NCBI GenBank assembly: GCA_030141605.1
Contig: JAQGDQ010000278.1
Coordinates: forward strand, 62,001 to 126,000
DNA from: Tubiluchus corallicola
Lineage: Eukaryota; Priapulida; Priapulimorpha; Priapulimorphida; Tubiluchidae
Direction of reading: 5' to 3'
Length of the DNA: 64,000 bases
This document shows positions 23,864 to 34,639 of this stretch, piece after piece. Every line of letters begins with the position of its first letter. Position 1 is the first letter of the stretch. Under the pieces are notes generated by a model. The model searched no databases, was not told the origin of the DNA, and worked only from the letters and a program-made list of their open reading frames with translations. The position numbers and the translations under genes are program-made.

Positions 23864-24157
23864 ATTTCATCGTAATGGCTTATTCGGACATAGCGTAGAA
23901 GAGACACGGAAACTGATGCTTATGACTCGTGCAAATTTATCAGGTGTTTTTAACACGGGCTACTTATTCGGCGTGCCGTTTATTTCAGCGCTGGTTGAAA
24001 AGATACGAGATATTTCATCGTAATGGCTTATTCGGACATAGCGTAGAAGAGACACGGAAACTGATGCTTATGACTCGTGCAAATTTATCAGGTGTTTTTA
24101 ACACGGGCTACTTATTCGGCGTGCCGTTTATTTCAGCGCTGGTTGAAAAGATACGAG
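23864..24157. repeat. Perfect 146-bp tandem duplication
   Basis: Two copies (23864-24009 and 24012-24157), 148 bp apart start to start, with a 2-bp spacer, identical by eye at every base. The plus frame in each copy is open and protein-like, reading NGLFGHSVEETRKLM then TGYLFGVPFISALVEK, with a hydrophobic segment. Copy 1 runs into a stop just after copy 2 begins; copy 2 ends with a stop at 24160. I do not recognise the protein and saw no splice sites of good quality, so it could be a decayed or duplicated exon. Confidence 0.95.
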
Positions 24158-24517
24158 TTTAAGTAAAAACACAGGTAAAGATAAAATGTCCTGAAAAAGC
24201 CGATCCAATGTAGTTGGTACTTATTTGGTCTGTAATTCAAAAGTAAAACCGTGATTTGATCTCAGTTCAATTTTTTTTCGGTAACTAAAACCATGTAAAA
24301 TACAACTATAAATACTAAAATGAAATAAAATACAATGAAAAAAAATTTAGAGTACAGGGTTAGTTAATTAAAAGCTAAACAATTTTAGAGGCTAATTGTG
24401 TAATAATTCATTCCATTTAGGCTGTTCAGGCTTAAATCATTAAGTATTGCAAATCAGTTAATAAATATTGTAATCAATTTTTCAATTACAGAGGGAAGCT
24501 GCACAACCTCAAATCAA

Positions 24518-25135
24518 AATAGGACGATTTTTCGTATTCTAGCCCATTTTGAAAAACATTAAAAGTGTACATTTTAAGATCTATAATAATGCCAAAGCGT
24601 TTCTGGTAAGTAATAGGTTAAAAACTTAATTAATGACAGACGAGCCCAATTAATGTTGACATCACAACCAAACTATAACAATAATTTTCAACAGCACAAA
24701 CATTTCATGAGCGTGTTGCACAATGCACATGTTTGTGAAAGCGATTATTAAAGTGCAGTACTACTGTACAAAATTCAGTGGGATACATAAAAACTCGACA
24801 AATTTTATTGTAATTTTCAGTTTACCGCTGTGCTCTCACATGAGCTCGCGGACATGTGCACTACGTCACAAGTGAGCACCTCTTAACTGAGAGGTAAAGC
24901 ATCTTTCTGCAACACGTTTCCGAGCGGCAGGCGCTAGTGCACATTTAACTAGGGAATGACGAAGTGCATGTAACAGCAAAGAACTAGCCGCGCGCATGCC
25001 AAATTTCCATTCACTGGTAATAATTTTTTCACGTATGTCATTCTTGAAAATACTATGTTCTCTTTTTTGTATTTTATAAGGTATTTTTTTTGAGCTATAG
25101 TTTAAGATTCGATCCGATTTTCTTTCTGCTTATTT
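24518..25135. repeat. Dispersed repeat family, copy A
   Basis: Longest copy of a three-member family. Blocks shared with copy C (43210-43740): AGGAyGATTTTTCrTAT, CAAAGCGTTTCTG / CAAAAGCGTTTCTG, CAACAGCACAAACATT, CATGAGCGTGTTGC, TGTGAAAGCG, TGTGCACTACGTCAC-type and GAAGAACTAG. The 3' half is shared with copy B (26441-26726). No open frame, no clear terminal inverted repeat, and no match to a family known to me. Confidence 0.85.
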
Positions 25136-25848
25136 ACAATTAAATGTCGAATTGGAGCGTATGACCGTTTTACGTATTCATTTTGACCCTGGATTGTAGT
25201 CCAAAAATATAGAAAACGATTATCAAACATCATGGTTTGCAAGATTTAGGTTTGCTTGACTTCATCCTCTCATCTCAGATTAGTACACATTGCATGGTTA
25301 GACTGTCTGGAAAAAACGACCAGTTAAATCAAACTGTTATTACTAGGATTGGAAGAAAACTGTTGAAATTTACTAACAGACAACTTATACCCAGTGATGG
25401 TTTTTAAATTTTCCTATAATAGAATAAGAAACAACATCATAGGAAAAATAAATTTCATAAGCTCTTATTCATATACTAAATTGAAAAATAAACAAATATT
25501 GCCAGCTAGTTCCAAGCTAGCAGCACAGTCTATTCAACTGATGAGGACCGTTACGGTGAAAATAAATAATGTGTTTGAGGCTAATAGAGAAATTCAACGA
25601 TGTCATTTAAAGAAGACAAAAGAGCAATCTCTTATTAGTGTGTTCAATAAGTGGAGAAACTAATTCTGACACACCAGACATTATATTGTATATCTGCGTG
25701 TGCCACATTCCTAAATTATCCCGATTTTTTAGTTTTAAGTTATTTTCGAAGTTTTTGGAAAGACTGTATAACGCGCAAGTTCTTCACGTCGAGTGCCACA
25801 TTACTTGTTTGGCGCAAATGTTCTAAAGAAACGGAACTTATTTTTCAG

Positions 25849-26013
25849 TATGATACGGAAGGTTTTGGTGAGATGGCAGTGACGACAATGTCTAACGCCC
25901 TCAATGATCTGGAATTTCAGGCGGATGTTCCTCCACATAAACTGGAAATGTTGGAACAGCGAGTGAAAGAGAGCGAGACTGGAGTCATCACACTGGAAGA
26001 GTTTGTAAAACTG
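25849..26013 (+). CDS. Internal exon encoding a degenerate EF-hand pair, RHBDL-like
   Basis: A 55-codon exon bounded by TTATTTTTCAG at the acceptor and CTG|GTAAGCT at the donor, phase 0 on both sides and open throughout. It starts YDTEGFGEMAV and contains PPHKLEMLEQRVKESETG followed by VITLEEFVKL. The layout (first loop with D-x-E-G, helix, linker, second loop with central G and a terminal E, then F-V-K-L) is an EF-hand pair. Both loops lack several calcium ligands (the second starts with K instead of D), so binding is doubtful. Rhomboid-related intramembrane proteases (RHBDL1/3 type) have a similar degenerate pair before the membrane domain, including the P-x-K-L-x-M-L helix. Homology to that family is inferred from remembered pattern; another EF-hand protein is possible. 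No adjoining exon was found, so flanking introns are long. Confidence 0.75.
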
Positions 26014-26142
26014 GTAAGCTGTAGATGCAGTTATTTTGAATTTTTAGGGTACCATATCATTTGCTTGGTGGGAGTCTGCAAGCGTCATTGTCGTCAGTCA
26101 CAGGGCCGCTGGCAATGTAGATGATGAATATTATTTTGTTTT

Positions 26143-26425
26143 GATAAGGCTGTAAATGACTATTTTTTGAATCGCGATTTTGCAATGTCTGAAATTATAA
26201 CTACTATAAAGAAAACGTTGACTAACAGTAGAAGTACTGATGCTGATCACTTTCATCCATTAATGCTTAAGCATCTAGGGTTTTGGGCAAGGTGTGTGAT
26301 TTTACATCTATCAAATTTAAGTTTGAATAGATGGGTGTGGACCCAGTCTAAAATGATCTTTATACGTAAAAAAGGAAAAGAAAATTACACAGATCCTTCA
26401 TTTTCCGTCCTTTGCCAATTTCTTT
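26143..26425 (+). pseudogene. Non-LTR reverse transcriptase fragment (finger domain)
   Basis: The plus frame reads SEIITTIKKTLTNSRSTDADH, then LMLKHLGFW, then VWTQSKMIFIRKKGKENYTD, the conserved start of LINE reverse transcriptases (the basic motif before the R-P-I box). The frame stays open but homology is lost where copy B of the dispersed repeat starts, near 26441. It lies in the presumed intron just after the EF-hand exon, in the same orientation. Confidence 0.8.
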
Positions 26426-26440
26426 GTGCTTTTGTAAATT

Positions 26441-26726
26441 CACTGAGCCGTCCATGTCACAAACGAACAGCTCTGAACCGAGAGGTACAGCACCTGTTTT
26501 TAATGCAACGCGTTTCCGAAATTCAGGCGCTATTGTCCATTTAACAATTGAATGGCAAAATGTGTGTAATAGCGAAGAACTAGCCGCTGGAATACGAAAT
26601 TACTTTTGTGTGGTAATAGTTCTTCCACGTAAGTCATTCTTTCAAAAATAGTATGTTCCCTTTCAGTACATTACAGAGTTGATTATTTTGACCCACAGCT
26701 TAGGATTACGTCCGGTTTTCCTTTAA
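26441..26726. repeat. Dispersed repeat family, copy B (3' half)
   Basis: Matches the 3' parts of copies A and C: CACTGAGC start, GAGAGGTACAGCAC, GCGTTTCCGA, GTAATAGCGAAGAACTAGCC, CACGTAAGTCATTCTT, and a GGTTTTCCTTTAA end. Its last bases are split by the MITE at 26727-26946. Confidence 0.85.
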
Positions 26727-26946
26727 TGGCGCCTTCAGACTAGAGAGTTTTCTTGCGTTACTACTCTAAATTCGCAAGTGTGAACAGCCCTCTAACAAGT
26801 TATTTAAAACTCGAAGAAAGTTGCTGAGAGTTCTTGCGCAATAACTTACAAGAGAACTTGCAAAACCATTCACACTTACGAGTTTACACTCGGAGAGAAC
26901 TTGTGCGCAAGAACTTGCGAGAAGACTTTCTAATCTGAACGCGCCA
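26727..26946. mobile_element. 220-bp MITE with TAA target duplication
   Basis: Begins TGGCGCCTTCAGACTAGA and ends with the reverse complement of TGGCGCGTTCAGATTAGA (16 of 18 matching). TAA flanks both ends (26724-26726, 26947-26949). Copy C of the host repeat has CTTTAAGC at the equivalent place with a single TAA, an empty site. The interior has subterminal inverted blocks of AACTTGCG/CGCAAG type. The 3-bp TAA duplication points to a PIF/Harbinger-type mobiliser. Non-coding. Confidence 0.9.
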
Positions 26947-26949
26947 TAA

Positions 26950-29078
26950 GACAACAAAGGTATGTAGATGATTCTTTAACATGCAAAAGTATTTGATGCT
27001 TTAAGACAATAAAAACATGTAGGTGGTCCTTTAATATAATATAATTAAGGTCATTGCTGAAGCGCATGCATGCTTAAGTCATTTTAATTAACAAGCTGCC
27101 CTGTTAAAGGGTTATGGGAATTAGCAATACTACATATTTGCTTCTGATGCAAGTTCCTCACCATGCTTGGCCACACAAAAAAGTTCATGACTAACAAGCA
27201 CCTACAGGGTTCTATGCTCATTTGGGCCTGTTATTTTATCTAGACCTATTACGTAGGGGTGCGGCCATCCTGGTGTGAAAATCAACAACTAATTCGCTCT
27301 TTAGCTTTAAAAATGAGCCCCCCATCACTTTCTTTGATAATGAAGTCCATTAAATTTTGTTGATTTATGTTACTTGCATGCCCTGCCTTAAAATTCTCTA
27401 AACACTGACGCATCTGTATAAAAATTGTCATTGATTGGTAAAAAGACCAACGTTTCTAAATCGTGCCGAATTACCTAAATTAAGAGAAATGTGTAGCCCT
27501 TGGGTCAATTTAGCCTTATTTGTTTTGGGCAAAGTTATCCCATCAGTTTCTTTTATTGATCCCCTCGCCACCTGCGTGCCTAATAATCAGTAGTAATGAT
27601 TATTATTTTTAAACGAATATTGAATTCTCTAAGATTAGATATTTGAAACCTTTTTACGTGCGACTGCGATGTAGAAACTTGTGAAATTCGATACCAGATG
27701 GCAGGAGCCACTCGTTTAGGAAGCTCTGCTTACATTTCCAAATCTATGCCCGTTTATAATATGTTTTAGCAAGTTACTAGAATATTATTTTGAATCAGGA
27801 GAATTCGTTTATAAAAATTTCAAAGTGAATAATTCTAATGCGACTGTAGAATAGTAAGCCAATTTTTGCAAAATGAGATTTCTGATTTTCAAACTTTAAT
27901 TGCATTAAAATTCGATTGAAATTTGATCGTAGTCTAATAGCAAACTCATTGTCTTGTACAAGTAGTAAACGTGCTAAATATAAAAAATTATAAATGTGAC
28001 GTAAATTTTTCGCCTTTTCACATTTAACCCGCTGAAATAGCTTCAAAGACTGTATAAGCTTATCAAAGCCTGCTGCGAGTTGTTAAGCAAAATTTGCTAA
28101 ATTATGTTGAAATGTTCAATTTTCTCACAAAACCTACCGCATTCAAGCACCCATTGTGTCCAAACCTGTTACTGAACGCAAAGCAAAGATTTGGAAAAAT
28201 TTCCATTATTTGTGTGTTCCTGTAATATCAATGATAATGCAACCAGAGCTATTGGTGTGCTAAATGGCGGCAAGTGTTTTCAGTATACCAACAGTTTCTC
28301 TTTGCAAAAAATTAATAGTCTACAGCTTTGGTAACCGCAATCTTCTTTGTTCTTAAATAGTAATAGATAAATAATTATAATTTTTTTGTATGCTGAGGAT
28401 AAGCCAAAATTTTTAACTTTTTAAAAAGTTTTCAAAATTCGTTTTTTAAAAAACAGCACTTAGAAAGCAGCGAAAATGAAATTTTGGTAAAGCAACATGA
28501 AAATTGTACATTTTCGTGTTACAATTTACAAATGTAAATATAATGATAACTAAGATAAATTTGATTATTTAAAAATTAAAAGATTCATATCTAAGAAAGC
28601 TAGAGTACTTAGCTCAAAGCCCCACTCTTTCATTGTTCAAAATGTTTTAAAAAGAAGGGATTTTTCCTTCCTAGACAATCAGCAGTTAAATGATATTCTG
28701 CAATATTTATGTTGCAAATAATTTATGAACCTGTGATGTAAACTCAAATTCAATATCGCATACGCATGTGACCCAGAGGCACTTTTTATTTATGCAAAGA
28801 TATCAGTTTTTTAACTGGTAACCGACATTGTTTTTTTTTTGTTATTTATTTATGCAACGAACCCGATGAATGTATTGCATTACAATAATTCGATATAAAT
28901 TGTATATTAATTTCTCAAAACAACTAGCTCGTGCTCACATAGAATATACCTATTTCTGCAGTGAATATTATGACTTTTAAAACTGTTAGATTAGTTTCGT
29001 ACTAGAAAGACGATCAATTTCAAAATCCCTTACTACATGTCAAACGTTTACATGCTTGTAAATGAAACGAATTGCTCT
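26950..29078. other. No recognised gene
   Basis: AT-rich DNA with poly-A/T runs. Short open frames only; none carries motifs. Confidence 0.4.
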
Positions 29079-29079
29079 A

Positions 29080-29300
29080 TTTGACAGTAATAGTTAATTA
29101 ATTACTATCTCGCTTGGTGGGTCCAGGAAGTGGATTTGGTAAAATTTTATAATCGGGTTTAATTAATGTCTACTAGTTGCGTTAATTATATTAATTTACA
29201 CGCTGGCTGTTGTCGCTATACGCTTGAAATACTTTCGGATGATAAACGTTGCATGAATTCGAAACGTTTAGCTGATTTACCATGACCTGCTGTTGCAAGC
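29080..29300. promoter_or_regulatory. Candidate conserved non-coding block
   Basis: Contains AGTTAATTAATTACT, GGGTTTAATTAATG and GCGTTAATTATATTAATT, a cluster of homeodomain cores, in non-repetitive DNA with balanced composition to about 29290. A short GTTT/ATTT run follows at 29318-29350. Confidence 0.25.
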
Positions 29301-29378
29301 TACATTTACACATCACGTTTGTTTGTTTATTTATTTGTTTATTTGTTTGCTTGTTCTTTGATTAATAATTTAGAAATA

Positions 29379-30305
29379 GAATTATTTATTTATTTCCGAA
29401 TCTAGTCCGTAGAGCACAAATGCTTAAATAAAAAGATAAAACTATCCTTAAAATTGGTGCTTAAATTAAAGGATAACACTACTAAGAATAACTTGAAAAC
29501 TGATTTACAGTATCATGGGTACAATCTACGAGTATGATCACGCATTTACAAATAAAATCGATTTTCTATTTGCTAAAAATGTAAGAAGTCATACTAATAC
29601 TAAAATTTAAAATGCATTGTATTAAAACGTTGTTAGATTGATTTAATCGATTTTTAAAAGAATAATAATAGCTTTTCGTAAGATTGCGTCAAAATGCTGA
29701 ATTTGCAAATTGACACACATTTAGCTAGCACTGCAATCATAGGGCAATGAAAATAGCTTTCTTATACACTTCTTATAGGTAACTTTCAGTTGTTTATTAA
29801 TATAAACGTGGTAATTTCTCCACAATGGTATACACCATAGACACAAAACTTGTGCATTAAGTTTTGAACAATTGTATCTAAACATCTTTAGTACAAAATG
29901 AGAAGTTTCTAACAAGAATGTTTGGTCTAGCAGGAAGAAAAGATTTCTGTCTCGTAATATCCTCATTATCGGAGGCCACATTTGTTATAATATGTCCTAG
30001 ATATTTATCCGAATATGCAGACCTAATTACAGAACCGCTGCAATAAATATCAGCAAAAGGTATAGATTTCGTATTTTGCGAAGTACTTAGTTTTGTCTTC
30101 TCTGAGTTCAAGAATGACATGACATACTCCTTAGCAAACATTTGATATGTATCGAAAAGAGTATTCATTGACCTTGTTGTGTTAGAGATGAGCCAGATAT
30201 CATCAACAAGAGAAAGATAATTCATAAACAAACCAAACTGTGTTATCATTAAATCATTACTCGTTTTTCCGCTTGGATGTTTATTTGCTGCATCCAATAC
30301 AGAAT
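29379..30305 (-). pseudogene. 5'-truncated LINE, family X copy 1 (RT palm to 3' end)
   Basis: On the minus strand: AANKHPSGKTSND, then the palm box YLSLVDDIWLIS (YADD degraded to LVDD), then SEKTKLS, then SDKYLGHII. After a frameshift near 29930 it reads QTFLLETSHFVLKMFRYNC, then TYKKCIRKLFSLP, then YEKLLLFFKNRLNQS to about 29590. The 3' untranslated region ends GACTAGATTCGGAAATAAAT and AATTC. The same 3' end occurs on the plus strand at 47090-47424. Truncated just upstream of the palm, frameshifted and with altered active site, so dead. Confidence 0.85.
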
Positions 30306-30559
30306 ATTAAAGTTTTTATGTTATTTTCAATTATTATATTAGATAATTCATAAAATTCAAGATATCTTTAATTTGATTGATTTTATTTCACGCCTATCTC
30401 TCACATCAAGCACATATGACGATTTAATAATAGTGTCGGTAGAAATAATTTCAGTGGCTGAGAATCTTTAACTTTAGTTATAATATATTCCTCATAACTA
30501 TACATTAGTTACTTTTTTACTCTAATAAATAGCCAAATTTGTGGTAATAACTAATTATT

Positions 30560-30945
30560 TTCTTAATTTTTTTTATCTTATTTCTCGTTTCAACTAATGT
30601 ATTATCTGTAATTTTGATCTTTATTTTTTCTTTCAGTTATTGCCTGTCTTTTTTGCAGCCTCTTGCTTGTCTCTGGATATTTACTTGACAGTATTAGATT
30701 AGTACGTGGATTAATAAATTTTAAAATGCATTTTGATTACTTTTTCGTTAATGTCAGTTGTTTGTTTACTGTTTTCTGAAAGCTGTGATTGACTTTTTAA
30801 CCGTTGGTTTTTCACATCTCTTTCCCCGTTGTCCTTTTTAAATTTTTACATATATTGTTGTGTAATGTAAATTGAATGAGGAAATATAATAATATTCTAA
30901 TCTAATCTTTATGACGGTATTAATCAAATTTATTCTTTTCAACTT
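30560..30945 (+). mobile_element. Possible LINE 3' end with TCTAA tail
   Basis: T-rich DNA ending TGAGGAAATATAATAATATT then TCTAATCTAATCTT. The layout (T-rich 3' untranslated DNA, AATAAA-like signal, short tandem tail) matches other LINE ends here, but no coding remnant is present. Confidence 0.35.
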
Positions 30946-31194
30946 CAAATAACGATTTGTTATTTTACGTTTCATCACTATGTAAGCTTATAAAAAGTCT
31001 GTTTTGGTGGGACGCTGCTAATTTGAGTTAATTAAGCTTAGTCGCTATTGTAAACCTGCGTCCTGACGGATCTTGTGTACTCTCTAAAGCTCTCCAATGA
31101 ATCAGTTCCTATTCAATGGTTACTCTTCCACTAACTTCAACACCTGCCCACACTGGGCACAATTTATGCCAAATCTCAATCTAGCTTTTATAAA

Positions 31195-31440
31195 CTCATG
31201 GTGAAAGCGGCCGACGCGGTGTCGGGTTCATTCAATTTGTACGGATTCTGCCGCCGGCTGCACCGTATAGACGCAATTTGTTGCGAAATAAAACCCAGTA
31301 ACCATGGCAACCAAAAACTGCAAATTCGGTACGGTACCTGGCCGGTGGGACAATGCCGTCGAGCTAAATTGAACGTTAGTTGAATAAGGCCATTAATAAA
31401 ATGAACTGTAATAGCTGGCGAAACCCCTAATTCTCACAAG
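31195..31440. promoter_or_regulatory. GC/CpG-rich island with RFX X-box
   Basis: A sharp GC-rich patch in AT-rich DNA, with many CpGs between 31200 and 31375. A 61-codon frame from an ATG at 31198 runs through it but has no recognised motif. After the patch comes balanced non-repetitive DNA (CCATTAATAAAATGAAC). TTTATAAA lies at about 31186-31193, just upstream. It may be a promoter, an enhancer or an exon. Confidence 0.35.
31298..31311. promoter_or_regulatory. Perfect RFX X-box
   Basis: GTAACCATGGCAAC fits the X-box consensus GTNRCC-N(0-3)-RGYAAC at every position with a 2-bp spacer. RFX factors bind such sites in promoters of ciliary genes and in some enhancers. Occupancy is inference. Confidence 0.55.
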
Positions 31441-33977
31441 TTATTGATTTTTATTTAGTTAGGATATAATGAAAAGTTATGCCCCCCTTTAGGGAGTGTG
31501 ATTTTCACCTGGTTGTGTTCGTGCACGTGGTTTTTTAGAAAGTTTAGAAAACGCATATTTTGGTCATTCTATGTAAAAAGCTTGATTTTAAGGACAACAC
31601 ATGGGCTGATGGAACTAAAGAAAAATGCAACATTGGTATAGTAAGATTTACAGTTATTTTTTATGTGGTATTATCAGCCTATAGGCAGGTTATTAATACA
31701 TTACGTAATACCAAGAATAAGACACAATTTACAGAAACGTTTTCAATTTTATTAAAGCCGAAAACACGGCTTAAGGGCATTCTGCCACTCCAGTCTCTGT
31801 CTTATAAGGAGCTAAACCAGTCGCAAATGTGAGAACTATTTCTGCCAATTTGGGTGCCATCTTGCGGACTTTTTGAAGACTAATGTTTGTATGTTTGTAT
31901 TTTTTGTCAAAATTAGACTACTAAACATTTCGTCTTTCTCCTTTTGAATATTGCCTCATAATTTACTGGAATTTTTCGTTTAATTTTGAAGAGTAATTTT
32001 CGTCAACCAGAACTAGTTTCGACGGTTTTTGAATGTTTTTTTCCGGAGAGTGTCGCCATAGGCTGCTTGGTTGTAAGATCAACTAATTTTTGTCCTTTGT
32101 CAAACTGTTATCAAAAACTATCCAATCCGCATTTTTAAAAATATTTTTCATCATTTTTGCTCCGGTATTCTTCTTAAACTGTACATTTTTACTGTACATC
32201 ATTATTACCATCAATTTGAATTTACTTTGTATGTTTTTAATGTCATTGTTTTTTAACGTAATCAATCACTAACTTTTAGATTACCTCTGCACTCATGCTT
32301 GCCACAAGCCCGGTGTGGGGCACGAAAGCTTAAGGCTTCGCCTCATTCCGAGGTTGGTTTGTACTAACTCACAATGTCTAAGTATTATAATTGTTATTGC
32401 TGTTTTGAAATGTGTGTAAATGTGAAATGTATATAATTTGACAATGTGTATAATGAGTATAATTGTACAAATCAGCCAAATTATAATTTAAATCTAAAAT
32501 CGTTGTAGTTAAGAGATGTGGCATGATATTCCCTGCACGAACCTGTTCTCGTGTATGAATTAACAATATTTTGTTTATGATTCTGGAAAACGTTATCCTC
32601 ACCCATTGTTCTAGTTAATGTTTCAGAAATCTACGGACTTGGTTGAGTACCTCTTTTAGTAAACCATCAGTGTGATCAGGGTAACTGTACTGAGTGAACA
32701 AACTGAGTAAACGGCTTCAATGTGTAGTAGAATGATTAGTTTGCGTGAATTATGTTTAATAAACTACTTCACTGTGAACATTACTGAGTAAACGACTTTG
32801 GTTTTAACACTAGTTGCTTATATAAAAATATTTATTGAAAGCATTTAAGTCCGTTTCTAATCTTTGAAGGCTTTCAATAACAATTTTTATATCTTCAACA
32901 AGTATGGTTAAAACTTCAATTTCTCATGTTTTTACTATTCACGCCAAAGCAGTTTACTGAAACTGGATAACAATTGTCGTAAAGTGGTTTACACAGAGTA
33001 TTTATTGAAAACGAAACCTATGCAGTTATTTACTGTGAAAACGTTTAATCAAGTGAATTAATCAATCAGCGTGAATGGTTTGTCATTGAACTACCTGAAC
33101 TCATTCACGCAGGTGATGTGTTGTAGCTTTCCAATCACTAGCTTCTCTCCGTACCTTCAAATATACTGAAGACCATTTCACTTGGCTAGGAGCGTATTAA
33201 CCAATAAGCTACCTAGTTACAGCCCAACGCGCCAAAGTTTAAAGGGCATCACATTTTAGAAAAAATCTTATTCTCCTCGGAAAATGTGTATACTAACATA
33301 TTCATGTAAGGGGCGCATTTTATAATACACTACAGACAGTTACTGAGCAGCTTCTATATAAACGCCACTTAACGAACAAGTGCAAGGCATTACACAACAG
33401 GCAGTTGGGCAGCCTGCCTGTATATAAGCGCTATGCAAATACATGTAATTAATAATGACCACGTAGTAACTAGGTAAATATGTTTCTAATACACCAAGTA
33501 ATTGTTTTATCTGTTCATCACACAAACAACCATAAATTCACAAAAGAGATGGGCGGACAAAACTGTCAGCTCAGGGCGTCGTAAAGTCATGATACGCCCC
33601 TGCACTTGCTCAGAGTAGACAGATAGGTAGACAAAATCTTTATTAACTAACATTAAAACAATACATATCCATGCGTGCAACGTATGTACGTTGTGTGTGT
33701 GCCTGTATGAAAGGACTGGACTGATAGTTGGCAGTAGTGTCAGCGTCAAATAACAATTCTTTTTTGCACACTGAAAACTACAACTCTCCAAATGCAGCAA
33801 CTAACTGGAAAAATTCATTCTCCGAAAAAAATTAAAACCACGTATATGATTATTTTGTTTTGAACAATTACATCATTTTCATGCTGAAATTGGCTTCTGT
33901 TTCAAATACAATTTTATTTCTTTTTGTTTTTAACAAATTGAAATTTCCCAGCGGCAGAGACTGGCGACATTAACAAC
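31441..33977. other. No recognised gene
   Basis: AT-rich. At 32280-32350 a small GC-rich patch (AAGCCCGGTGTGGGG, then AGCTTAAGGCTTCGCC) resembles the 3' untranslated part of a LINE but has no tail. At 33357-33371 ATAAACGCCACTTAA matches the outermost 15 bp of the right end of the MITE at 9633-10775; no matching left end was found, so it may be a solo end or chance. Confidence 0.35.
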
Positions 33978-33980
33978 TTG

Positions 33981-34001
33981 GATGACGATGACGACGACGA
34001 C

Positions 34002-34037
<36 letters not shown>

Positions 34038-34041
34038 CGAG
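33981..34041. repeat. (GAT)n/(GAC)n trinucleotide
   Basis: GAC and GAT triplets followed by a pure GAT run. The poly-Asp open frame is a byproduct of the repeat. Confidence 0.95.
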
Positions 34042-34045
34042 GAGA

Positions 34046-34246
34046 GAGAACAGAACAGAACAGAACAGAACAGAACAGAACAGAACAGCGCAGAACAGAA
34101 CAGAACAGAACAGAACAGAACAGAACAGAACAGAACAGAACAGAACAGAACAGAACAGAACAGAACAGAACAGAACTGAACAGAACTGAACTGAACTGAA
34201 CTGAACAGAACAGAACAGAGCAGAGCAGAGCAGAGCAGAGCAGAGC
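34046..34246. repeat. (AGAAC)n pentanucleotide with variant blocks
   Basis: About 40 units of 5 bp. GAACA units are nearly pure to 34175, then GAACT variants, then GAGCA units at the end. Because 5 is not a multiple of 3, it stays open in several frames and gives fake NRTEQ-repeat proteins. Confidence 0.97.
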
Positions 34247-34544
34247 TGTGTCGAAGATGTTAGTATTAATTGTTTTTAGTATTACATATGGGCAGTTTAA
34301 TGACTAGAACGCAGTTTTACTTAGAGTTGAGAATTTGAGATGCCAAACACTTTTTATCTGGACAACTACATAACACATATTGAGTGTGGTATTTCGTATT
34401 TACCAAAGTGCAGATTTTCAATTGGTTCACAAGCGTTTCGCGATTAGTAACGTGTATTTCAACCGACCCTGTGAAGCAAACTGAGCGACCGAGTGAGCTC
34501 AGCGCAGGCTAACAGCTAGCAGCCTCGTGGTGTACCTGCATCAG

Positions 34545-34630
34545 TATGAGCAGCGTCTCTTACTCCACGTAACTAACTGGCTTAATGGATTATAGTAAAC
34601 CTGATGTTCGAATCCTCGGGTATGGACCTG
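34545..34630 (+). mobile_element. tRNA-derived SINE-like head (degenerate)
   Basis: TGGCTTAATGG at 34578-34588 resembles a pol III A box and TGTTCGAATCC at 34605-34615 a B box (one mismatch to GGTTCGANNCC). The spacing of 16 bp is shorter than in a tRNA, so this is not a functional tRNA gene. Assignment as a SINE remnant is inference. Confidence 0.35.
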
Positions 34631-34639
34631 TGAAATTAG

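Noticed and set aside
33357-33371. Second copy of the Harbinger-like MITE end (ATAAACGCCACTTAA)
   Set aside because: Only 15 bp match and no partner end or body was found; chance is not excluded, so it is only mentioned in the region note.
33978-34199. Asp-rich and NRTEQ-repeat open frame
   Set aside because: It arises from GAT and AGAAC microsatellites.
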